NCBI GenBank assembly: GCA_009602735.1
Contig: WELA01003305.1
Coordinates: 30,968-61,668, forward strand
Direction of reading: 5' to 3'
Length of the DNA: 30,701 nt
Source: Mesotaenium endlicherianum
Taxonomy: Eukaryota > Streptophyta > Zygnematophyceae > Zygnematales > Mesotaeniaceae
Numbering within the stretch: the first letter of the stretch is position 1; each line of letters begins with the position of its first letter. The position numbers and the translations under genes are program-made. Below, in pieces: positions 1 through 8,957 of this stretch. The notes under the pieces were generated by a model, which saw nothing but the letters and a program-made list of their open reading frames with translations, was not told the origin of the DNA and did not search any database.

Positions 1-282
1 CCTACCTCCCCTGCCTCCTCTGCCTCCCCGGCCCCCTCTGAAGTCCCCTCCTTCCCTCCTTTCTCGGGGTTGTCGATCCCCACCCCATCCGCCCCCTCCT
101 TCAGACGCTGCTGCTCTAGACGAGCCCCTCCTCTCCCAGGGGGCAGCATTGCGCCCACTCCCCCCGCCTCTCCCTCTGTCTCCCCTGCCTCTCCCGCCTC
201 TGCCGCCCCCTCGGCCTCTCCCACGTCCACTCTGAAAGAGCCTCGTCTGCTGCCCCAGAAGCTGCCAGCTGGCGCCAGCTGA
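1..282 (+). CDS. C-terminal end of a Pro/Ser/Ala-rich protein, truncated at window start
   Basis: The frame beginning at base 1 is open to a TGA at 280-282 and encodes about 93 residues dominated by Pro, Ser and Ala, ending in a less biased tail (LKEPRLLPQKLPAGAS). The lack of an upstream stop and the less repetitive tail fit the last exon of a gene on the left. No domain is recognisable. The pyrimidine-rich DNA would keep several frames open by chance, so this may instead be a simple-sequence tract with no coding function. Confidence 0.3.
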   Translation, partial: PTSPASSASPAPSEVPSFPPFSGLSIPTPSAPSFRRCCSRRAPPLPGGSIAPTPPASPSVSPASPASAAPSASPTSTLKEPRLLPQKLPAGAS

Positions 283-2159
283 CAGGGGGCTGAAGATTTC
301 CGGGCTGAGAGCTCCTGTGCGTCCTAAAAGCAGGAGCGGATGGAATGGGTAGTCGAGATTGCTTGCCAAGCGTGTGGATCTGTCTGGAGCGGACAAGTGG
401 AGGGCTCTGGCTCTGACACTACCACCAGCCAAGCCGAGCTGGGCAGCTATCCCCAGGTTCATATGGGGTAGCCTTCCGCTCATGACTGCAGCCATACTTG
501 TTGTTGAGGCGCAAGGAGCAGTCACGAGGGCCCTTGCCCCCCCACTAAATCTGTTCGTCCATGGGACCTGAAATTTTGACAGTTCAATAATAGCGGTCTT
601 ACTACTCAGCTTTCATATATTATTTACGTGCCATCATAATTCGTGGCCCAAAAATATCAAAATCAGGCGGCAAGCAAATTGCAATGAGTGTCAAAGGTAT
701 AAGGGACCCGCGACAGTAGACAGATTCTTCAACAACTAAAACAATGCACTTCTTCCCACTGAAGATACTGTGAAGTACAAAAATGCACGGTGTATTGGCT
801 GTACTCCGTTTAAGCAGGAAGAACAAGTTAGAGGACAGGGAAATCACTTGGTTGTTGAGACAATATGCTGCCTGTCTTGCGCAAGCCCCGGCCAGGCCTC
901 GTGTGCCAGTACTGGGAGGCAGCATATGTACAAGATACGTGGCAGAAGCACGCCAGCTGGTTGCCATGGCACTCAGAGCGGCCATAAAAGTCACCCTCCT
1001 CTAAGTATTATACCCGAAATAGAGTAAGTAAATAAAGAAAAACGCTTACGCCATGTGGTATGAAGAATCAAAGCACGTGTCTGGCGGGCAGAGGGTATGT
1101 AAGAGTTTGCATGTCAAGTAAAGCACGACCTAGAGCATGAAACTTCACTTCGTTAACTAGCTAATCAGCTTGAGAGACAATTTGCAGCTCGGAACGTCCT
1201 TTGACGTCTATGTGTTGCGGACACTGGCGGGCACTAGCTGCTCAGCACTGCTGCAGGAACGGGCGTCAGGATCCAGGTACGCGAAAATGTGCGGATGTTT
1301 GTGGAGGGCAGTACGAGGGAACTACATATGAAGGTTTTGACGGGCGCCTGTTAAATATCTCCGAAACCCTGACGAGCCACGAAACAGGACCCTCTGTTTC
1401 TATGCGCCACGCTGGCATGCCATCGACTACCAATATCTCGTCGGAGGTCGAACTAGAGCGCGCGTTTTATTTGGTTATATTTGGTTATATTAGCCCCAGT
1501 CGGGGGAAAGTCGGGCGAGTTTGAGAGCATACTCAAAGTCAATGACGTCAAAGCCGGAGAAAGGGTCCGCTTCTGTCCGCTTCTATCTGATTCAGCTCGG
1601 AGCTGGAGGATGCCAGAGGAAGCCGGAGGAAGAAGCAGAACTGGGCATATTTATTGCAACATGTTGCCTTTCCTCCACATTCTATGCAGATTTAAAACCA
1701 ATCACACTGCAGATGAGCATACTCAGGGCACATTGTTGAACTTTGATTGACCTCAACGTTTGGCGTCTAACGTCTGAGCCAGTCTGACCGAGTCTGAGGC
1801 TACGCTCACAAGTCAATCGGTTTGGACTTCAGTCCAGTCTAGGTCAATGCAAGCAAATGCGATCTCATGTGATCGCATGTTGTCCATCGACTCCCGAGTC
1901 CGCCCGGTCCCATGCACTGTTCAACACATACTCGCACTCCGAAACGAAAATTTTCGAAAAAAAACGTATCGGAGCGCGAGTATGTGTTGCTATGCCACAC
2001 TGAAGTAGAGAGCTTTACTGTGGTCACTGATGAATGAGAGCGTAAACCATCTGCAGAGATAGGCTCAGCCATGAAAGATCATATGTAGTATATGTGAGAT
2101 ACTGTGCTGGTGTCAAATTTTCGGAGGAGTGTGCAAGAGGCTATATATTCTCAGGAATA
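283..2159. other. Intergenic region upstream of CPOX
   Basis: I see no supportable gene here; the short open frames lack family features and splice context. It should contain the CPOX promoter and 5' UTR. Visible elements are a CACGTG G-box core near 1074, a direct repeat of TTTGGTTATA around 1469-1490, a small hairpin (1857-1864 pairing with 1871-1878) and a large hairpin (1922-1989). No convincing TATA box can be tied to the ATG at 2160; the TATA-like stretch near 2142 is too close to it. Confidence 0.5.
1922..1989. repeat. 25-bp inverted repeat with 18-nt loop
   Basis: Bases 1922-1946 and 1965-1989 are reverse complements over 25 positions with two mismatches. The loop contains its own palindrome (CGAAAATTTTCG, 1945-1956). 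The structure lies about 170 bp before the CPOX start codon. It could be a remnant of a small foldback element, a cruciform-forming site or a transcribed hairpin. The pairing is seen directly; the role is unknown. Confidence 0.75.
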
Positions 2160-2955
2160 ATGGCTGCTGTTACTCTCTCCCTGAATCGCCATGTAGCACA
2201 ATCCTGCAGTGAGAGATTGAGCATTTTGTTAACAATATCCGATGCTACAGTAAATACCGATTATGTCATCAAAGGACACCGTCGGTGCAATGCGGTCTGG
2301 CCCCGACCACGTATCAATCAGTCTATGAAATCACTTCGGCAAACAGAGGGGCTAAAGGGAAGATTGAAGGAATCTTCCTGCGAGGGAGCTCTTACCTCTG
2401 TCGTTTTTCGGGCCACACAGCTGAAGGAAAGATTTACCCTAATGTCTAAGAATGTAGAGCAATGCAAGTTTGTTCCCTGGTCTTCAAACTCCAATGCAGT
2501 GGCATTGACTGAGGAGGGGAGTCAATTTTTCCCCAGCTCATCGACAGAGGCTAACGAGCAGCTCCTTCATGCACAAAGGATACCTGATGAGAGGTTCTCA
2601 AAGGAGGATTTTGAGGCCTTTCTGCTCAAAATGCAAGAGCAGATATGTCGCGAGGTATACATAACCCTCTGCTGGAAAACTTTGAAACCCAAAACCCGAG
2701 CACGCCCAGTTCTGTGCTTGCATTTCTTGTGTGCCCTTCGCCCCACTCGGTGTTGAAGCTCTGAGGCGCCTAACTGCCATCTGCATTGCTTGCCATGTCA
2801 TGCCACTCCCTGCCACTTGGCAACTCCCACCAACATAGTCATAGACGCGGCATGCCGCTCCTTGGCAATTGTTGCACCCATCAATATTATGCGCGACGTC
2901 GTGCCATTCCTTGCCACATGGCAGCCCTACTTGCATGGACTTGAGTCAAAATATA

Positions 2956-3015
<60 letters not shown>

Positions 3016-6000
3016 ATATACACGTCATATTGGTGCACATGCTAATATGCAGCCCCACATGGCCCTGATGGTGGTGGTGCCTAGCCTTCTGCAATCACAG
3101 ACAGATAGGTTGACGCTTGGTGATGAGGGAGGCAGGCGGCAGAGGCTGACGGGAGCGGGAAGGAGTTTGGGACCGACAAGTGGCAGCGTGGCGAGGATCC
3201 CTCCAGTGGGTAGCCTCCTCAGTCACCTCCTGCTCCTCCTCCTGCTGATCCTCCTCCTGCTCCTCCTGCTGCTCTTCCTGCCCGTGCCCGTGCTCCTGCT
3301 CCTACTACCCCACCTGCCCCTCCCTCCAGTTCCTCTCTTTTGTGCTTTACCTGCTCTTGCCCCTGCTCCTGCTCCTGCTGTTCCTGCTGCCCATGCTCCT
3401 GCTCCTGCTCCTGCTCCTGCTGCTCCTGCTGCTCCTCCTGCTGCTCCTCCCGTTCCTGCTCCTGCTTATGCTCCTCCTGCCCCTCCCCCTCCTGCCCCAT
3501 GAGCTCGTCCTCCTGCTGCTCCTCCTGCTCCTGCTGCCCGTCCTCCTGCTCCTGCTGCTCCTTCACCTGTTGCTCCTCCTGCTTCTGCTGCTTCTGCTGC
3601 TCCTGCTCCTGCTGCTCCAGCCTTTGCATCTTACAACGCCGTACTCAGTTGCACATATGGTTGTTGTCTTCTGGACAAGCTTCTTAGGTGCCCGTTTTAG
3701 CAGATGTCTACTTCTTGCAATTTTCTTTTCTTGCCATATCCTGTAAATCAATATGTCTATGCTCGTTTGATTGGTAAATATCCATCGTACCCTCCCCTGA
3801 GCTTATCTAGTTTAGACGTGCTGTGAACCCTCGTATGCGCACGTTACTTGTAGGTTGCTTTTTATGCCTATCAACTTTCTGCTGTACGTTTCCTAGTTAC
3901 ACATCTATTCATATAATTTTGATTTTAAAATGTATTCGGTAATCTACTTATCCCTTCATGTACGTATTTCTTTTGTGTATCTGTTGACTGAGGCTGTCAA
4001 CTTCTCTCTCTCCCTCTTGATTTCGTTCCGGAGTGGGCCTCTGGAGTGATGTCATCATCACGCACGTAGTCCCTAGAGTGCAGCGTCGCGTCCTGCCGGA
4101 GAAGGCAGCCGCCCCATGTGACTTGCTGATTGCTCAGTCACTAAATCTTTCTACTCCCTCATTGTAGTCTGACATTGGTTTTCTGATAATCAATTTAGTC
4201 GCGAGGCTCCCCGGGAGCTCCGCAGGTACGGCATCACACGCGTAGTCCCTAGAGGGCGACGTTCACTTTTTATTCTCGGATAATTAATCTGAATTGCAGG
4301 GGTTTCCTGGGATTTCCTGGGGAGCGCCGCAGGTACGGCATCACGCGTGTGGTCACTTATTATAAATATTGTTTCCGATGATCGATTTAATCGCGGGGTT
4401 TCCTGGGAGCTCTGCAGGTACGGCATCACGCGCGTGCTGGAGGGGGGCGACTTGCTGGAGAAGGCGGCCGCCAACGTGTCCATTGTGCGCGGCCACCTCT
4501 CCGAGACGCGCGCCAAGGTGTGTGTCTCTCTCGCCTCCTCCCTATTCCTGCTCCCTCCTCCGCCTCTTCCTCCCCCTCCTCCTCCTTTCCTGCTCCTCCT
4601 GCTCCTCTTGCTCCTGCTGCCCCTGCTCCTGCTCCTCCTGCTGCTCCTGCTTCTGCTGTTGCTCCTTCGTCTCCCCCTCGTCCCTCACCCTGGGTGCGCC
4701 CCCCCTCGTCTCTCTCCCTGGGTGTGTCTCCTGCTCCTCCTCTCCGTCTTCTCCTTTCCTCTCCTTGCCTCCACTTCTTCCTCATGCTCCTCTCTCCTAT
4801 CCCGCTCTTCCTCTCTCCCCTCTCCTCTTTCCTGTCCCATGTTGACGACGTCAACCTTTCTCAGTCAGCTCCCCATTCCTTCTCCCCAACTTCAAACGCA
4901 TCTGTCAAGCCGAGTCCATTGCGCGTCGCTGCTGTGCGTGCGCGCGCGTGCGTGCATGCCTTTGCGTGCACGCATGCGGGTGTCCTTGCGGGCAGGCGAT
5001 GAGCGCAAGGGGGAGGGGCGTGGAGGCGGGCGCCACCTACTTTGCGGGGGCGCTGTCGCTCGTCTTCCACACGCGCCACCCGCACGTGCCCACCTTCCGC
5101 TCCGACGTGCGCTACTTCGAGGTCCGCCCTCCATCTGGTACCCTAAAGCCCATAAACCCAAAATCCTGCATTTGCACGCATGTGCCCACCTTCCGCTCTC
5201 ACGTGCGGTACTTCGAGGTCCGTCCTCCATCCCCCAGCTGCGTATCTGATACTCCAAGGCTCATGATCCTAAAACCTTAAACCTGCACCTGCTTGCATGG
5301 GTCCACGTTCGGCTCCGGCGTCCGTTACTTGGAGTTTCCGCGCGCCGTCGCTCTGGAACGTCTAAAACCTTAAACCTCTAAAGCCTAAACCGTGAATCTG
5401 CCCGCGCGTGCCCACACTTTGTTCCGACCAGGGCTACTCCGCAGCCCACCCGTCCCTCTCCTTTGCACTTCTTTCGTGCTTCTTCTGTTCGCGCGCTCGT
5501 CTCCCCTTTGCCCCTGAGCTTTCTCTAAGCTCTCCACCTCCACCCTGCGTTTGGAAACCCTCAGCCTTTCAATGCAAGCTTACTACGCGCTGAGAAATGT
5601 CAACTCGTCCGTGCGCGCAACTTGCAAGGCATTTGCCGTCGTTGATTGTGTCTCCTCTCTCTCAGCCACGGTCCCGGACCTCTAGTAGCACGCGCACGAG
5701 CTACTCAGGCCTCAAACACCTGAACCCGAGGATTGCAGAAGATAGACTCAGATTCTTTCCGTTAAACCCTAGCTCCCACGAGCCTTTGGGATTTGGACCT
5801 CCCTCCTTGAGCAAACTCCGGCGGGCGAGGCTGCACCCAACCCAAGCGCCCTGTAGGGGCGTAAGAACCTGAGTCCCAAAGTCCGCTTCTAGCCCCTCAC
5901 CCGAAACCTTGCCGCAGACGTGTGGCTGCGGCTGGCTGTGCCCCTCACAAACTCCCCTCCTTCAAACCCCCTTCCCCCCTGCTCCCTCCCCCTCCTCCCT

Positions 6001-8686
6001 GCCCCCCCCTTTTCCGGCCGCAAAAACATGCGGGTGCGATGCGGGACGCCCTCAAAAAGAAGTAGACGTGTGCTTGTATGCGTGTGCGTATGTGTGCGTG
6101 CGTTCGTGCGTGCACGCGTTCTCGCAGCCGTTCGGTCCTCTCCACGCTAAGCTGACACTTGGCGCGTGCGCGCGATGGTCGGCAGATGCCACGGCGGCCA
6201 GTGAGCAAGAAGGGAGCCACCCTCTCCAGCTGCTTCCCCCTCTTCTCTAGGATTTGGGTCTAGACAAAGATAGCGTGCCACTTCTTCCACTCCCTTCCCC
6301 ACCCCCCTCCCCCCTCCTCCCTCTTCCATTCCTGCTCAACCCTCCCCCCTCCCCCAGGCCACACCTTTCCCCTCTCCTCCCATCTGGCCCTCTCCGGATC
6401 CTGCGCAGCCCCCAAAGGAGATCTGTGTCAGAGCTTCTCTGATGTGGCGTGGGGCTTGTGGGACAGGTGGAGGGCCAGCAGGGGTGGTTTGGTGGAGGGG
6501 CCGACCTCACCCCCAACTGTATGCTGCCAAACCCCCTGAAGTGCTAAACCCCGAAATCGCTACCCGAAACTCGACCCCCAAGCCCCGAGTGCCAATTTCC
6601 ACTGCAAAACCCAACTTAAAGCCCAACCCAAAGCCCAACCTGGAGCCCCACCCAAACCTTGACACATTAATTCCAGCCTGAAGCTTTCTGGCATTGTATC
6701 GCCCTCCACTCCTGGACCTGTCTGCACGCACTCCGGCGAAGCTCGACCTGTTGCCAAAGAGTTGACCCCCCTCCTCCCTCCTTCTACTACTGCGTGCCCC
6801 ATTTATGTCTCTTAGTATGTGCCTGCCCCCTAAGCGAGTGCTTATGGATGCATGCATGCATCCACAGTTGTAGTGTGCTTTGTAATGGCCCGCTCTCCTA
6901 ATGTTCTTTCTACGCCATCAAAAGACTGTGGTCCCCCCTGGGTGCCCGAGCATGCATGCATCCCTGTCAGCACTAAACTAGTGCCATGTCAGTACTCGAT
7001 GAGTGGGCATGCCAACAAGCCAATGCTACTTTGCAGCCGCCCACCACCAACGCAGCCGCAGGCACCGCCGCATCCTCTGCAAGCGGCTTCCCTCTCCCCT
7101 CTCGTATCCTGTTTTCTTACAAGTTACTGCCCAATTGACACCTGTCCGTTCACCCTTGCCACTCACGAACATGGAGAAAAGAGATATTGCCTATCTGAGA
7201 ATCTCGCCAAGGCGTGAGCGGGCGACCCGGCGGTGTCGGGCGGATGGGCGGCGGGCGGCAGACCTGAACGAGGAGGACGCGCGCACGTTCCACGCGTTCT
7301 ACCGGCGCATCTGCGACGCGTACGAGCCCTCGCTGTACGCCAGGTGTAAGGCCCTGTGCGACCGCTACTTCTACATTCCCTCGCGCAAGGAGCACCGCGG
7401 CATCGGCGGCATCTTCTTCGACGACCTCTCCTCCTTCTCCTCCTCCGAGGGGGGGGGCAACATGGGCGGCGCGGGCAATGCCGGCGGGGCAGGCAATGGT
7501 GCCAACTTGCCAATCTGCCACGCGTCGACAGGTGGCAATACCTCCTCCGCCTCTTCCTCCTCCTTGGGCGACGAGGAGAGAGAGGGCGGCCAAGGCGACG
7601 TGGGCGCGGGGGGCGAAGCGGCGGTGCCTGGTGGCGGCGGCCTTGACAGAGCGTACGCGTTCGTGCGCCAGGTGGCGCAGGGGTTCATGCCGAGCTTCCT
7701 GCCCATGGCCGCCGCGCGGCGGGAGATGGCGTACGGCGAGAGGGAGCGGCAGTGGCAGCTGGTGCGGCGCGGCCGTTACCTGGAGTTCAACCTGCTGTAC
7801 GACCGCGGCGTGCGCTTTGGGCTCGACGGCGGCCGCGTGGAGTCCATCATGGTGTCCGGTAAGCCTGTGACTCCCTGTTGACCTGTGACCAAGTTGACCC
7901 GAGTTGACCTGTGTTGATCCCGTAGACCCGTGTTGACCTATGTCAGCCCCACATTGGGTCGTGTTTGACCATTGCTGCCTTTGTCGACTAGGGTCCAGGA
8001 TTCACTGACGTTGACTTTTCGACCTTGGAGCTTATTTGCATTGACTATGCTGACCCTAAGAGTCGTGAGTTGACTGTTGTTGACTGTCGATTGACTGATG
8101 CTTGTAAGCTGTTGACCCCCCAATGACCTGGAGTTTCCACTGGAGCTTCTACAGCATTCCCCGGGGGTCCTTGAGCAATGTGTCTCCCGCCTGCTTCTTG
8201 GCAATTGGCCAAGCGCGCGTGTGACATATTTGAGATGCTCGGCCTCTTCCATCACCCAAAACTTGAAAGCAAAGTGGCATGAAGCGTCTTGATGGGCAAG
8301 GACGGAGAGCTGAAGAGCGTGTCTTTCTCAGGTTGAAGACTGTGTCTATGCATTCTGGCCTGCAAAAAGGGACTTAAAGGGGGTGTAGACCACAAGTGCC
8401 TCAAGATGTGGGACGTGCATGATGTGGAATTTCACAAAAGTGGCAACATCCTGCTCTTGAGGGCTGTTTCCTCACAACCTCTGTAGAGTGAGTACCCTCA
8501 TTGCATAGCAACGCAGAGAGGCCTCTTGTTTCGGAGTAGTTTCTACCCCCATCTCGCGTCAAGTTGTGGGTACCCCAATGTACCAATCGTAGCTTAGCTT
8601 GAGCCTCCATGCTCTTGATGTGGACATTTGTGGTCGGCGGCCGCGAGATCTGGAAGGAAGCATCGGCACCACTGCCAGTCCATGGA

Positions 8687-8780
<94 letters not shown>

Positions 8781-8957
8781 NTCGAGCTAACGATGTGTGT
8801 GCAAGTTGTAACATGTTTCACCGCTTGACACCTGTGTCACTCGTGTGCAGCACCTCCTTTAATTGCATGGAAGTACAACGTGGTGCCGGAAGAAGGTTCC
8901 CCAGAAGCTGCCTTGCTGGACGTGTTGAAACACCCGAGAGAACATTGGGCCGCTTAA
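2160..8957 (+). CDS. CPOX: Coproporphyrinogen III oxidase (oxygen-dependent, HemF type), seven exons
   Basis: The enzyme converts coproporphyrinogen III to protoporphyrinogen IX in heme and chlorophyll synthesis, normally in the plastid stroma of plants. Proposed exons: 2160-2654, 3136-3209, 4418-4517, 4996-5121, 6467-6518, 7262-7858 and 8851-8957 (TAA). All introns are GT-AG, phases agree at each junction, and the sum is 1551 nt (516 aa). Residues 1 to about 130 are a probable transit peptide. Family landmarks in order are FGTDKWQR, VLEGGDLLEKAAANVSIV, HPHVPT (His253), WFGGGADLTPNYLNEED, RGIGGIFFDDL, RRGRYLEFNLLYDRG (Asp463-Arg464, matching the catalytic Asp-Arg pair) and EEGSPEAALLDVL. ATG 2160 opens a plastid-like leader; GTG 2094 was rejected. 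Oddities are an extra Gly/Ser-rich stretch at 339-409, Gly271 where the family has the first Trp of WWFGGG, and AWKY for the usual RWEY near the end. The family call is firm; canonical activity is less certain. Confidence 0.9.
2795..2932. repeat. Three short degenerate direct repeats in CPOX intron 1
   Basis: A unit resembling TGCCACTCCTTGCCACTTGGCA occurs near 2800, 2852 and 2909, spaced about 55 bp and with mismatches. It lies wholly within intron 1 (2655-3135) and appears to be a decayed local tandem duplication. Confidence 0.55.
2958..3014. repeat. CT dinucleotide microsatellite
   Basis: About 28 uninterrupted CT units follow a short AT run in CPOX intron 1. The tract lies about 120 bp before the exon 2 acceptor and could vary in length between individuals. 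Confidence 0.95.
3221..3625. repeat. CTCCTG/CTGCTC-rich simple repeat in CPOX intron 2
   Basis: About 400 bp of imperfect CTCCTG, CTGCTC and CCTGCT units begin a few bases after the exon 2 donor at 3210. The tract keeps several frames open on both strands and produces artificial poly-Leu, poly-Cys/Ser and Glu/Gln-rich translations. A shorter tract of the same type lies in intron 3 (about 4535-4680). Confidence 0.9.
4047..4355 (+). repeat. Degenerate tandem copies of the exon 3 acceptor and first codons
   Basis: The true exon 3 begins at 4418 after GGGAGCTCTGCAG with GTACGGCATCACGCGCGTG. Near-identical acceptor-plus-exon starts occur at about 4210-4245 and 4318-4350. A more decayed piece sharing CATCACGCACGTAGTCCCTAGAG with the first copy lies at 4056. 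Spacings between the CATCAC anchors are about 176, 107 and 85 bp. Both intronic copies reach an in-frame stop soon after the acceptor, so they could act only as decoy splice sites. Confidence 0.8.
5086..5450 (+). repeat. Degenerate tandem copies of the exon 4 end and donor
   Basis: Exon 4 ends with codons for VPTFRSDVRYFE and a GAG|GTCCGCC donor at 5121/5122. The segment recurs at 5182 (encoding VPTFRSHVRYFE plus GAG|GTCCGTCC), in decayed form near 5299 (ending VRYLE), and faintly at 5408 (VPTLCSD). Spacing is about 96-117 bp. Each spacer also carries CCTAAA/TTAAACC-like sequence. The second copy keeps an intact donor but lacks a clear acceptor of its own. Confidence 0.8.
5122..6466. other. 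CPOX intron 4, remainder
   Basis: Beyond the exon 4 echoes this 1.3-kb intron holds CCTAAA-like motifs (about 5145-5400 and 5763), a GTGCGTGTG-rich stretch near 6066-6120 and C/T-rich runs at about 5940-6020 and 6280-6375. No additional exon was needed: RYFE of exon 4 joins directly in phase to VEGQQGWFGGG of exon 5. Confidence 0.6.
7859..8850. other. CPOX intron 6 with TTGAC-rich segment and poly-C tract
   Basis: The donor at 7859 (TCCG|GTAAGC) pairs with the acceptor GTGCAG|CACC at 8849-8850. The first 270 bases are rich in degenerate TTGACC/TTGACT words, about a dozen, suggesting decayed short tandem repeats. A C91 homopolymer at 8690-8780 is followed by a single N, so assembly is doubtful there. 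Confidence 0.65.
8690..8781. repeat. C91 homopolymer ending in an ambiguous base
   Basis: An uninterrupted run of 91 C ends in N at 8781. Its purity and adjacency to an ambiguous base suggest a collapsed or artificially extended homopolymer or a sequencing artefact, rather than a faithfully resolved sequence. Confidence 0.95.

Noticed and set aside
2094..2159. Extension of CPOX exon 1 upstream to 2094
   Set aside because: The extension starts with GTG, not ATG. ATG 2160 has good context (AATAATGGC) and begins a plausible plastid leader.
2655..2756. Continuation of CPOX exon 1 to the stop at 2756
   Set aside because: GAG|GTATAC at 2654/2655 is a good donor, and joining to 3136 restores the family sequence in phase.
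3219..3746. Long open frames of poly-Leu, Cys/Ser or Glu/Gln on both strands
   Set aside because: They are products of the CTCCTG repeat in CPOX intron 2 and have no unique sequence.
4426..5257. Minus-strand Arg/Gly-rich frames over CPOX exons 3 and 4
   Set aside because: The plus strand carries clear CPOX motifs; the opposite frames stay open because of GC-rich composition.
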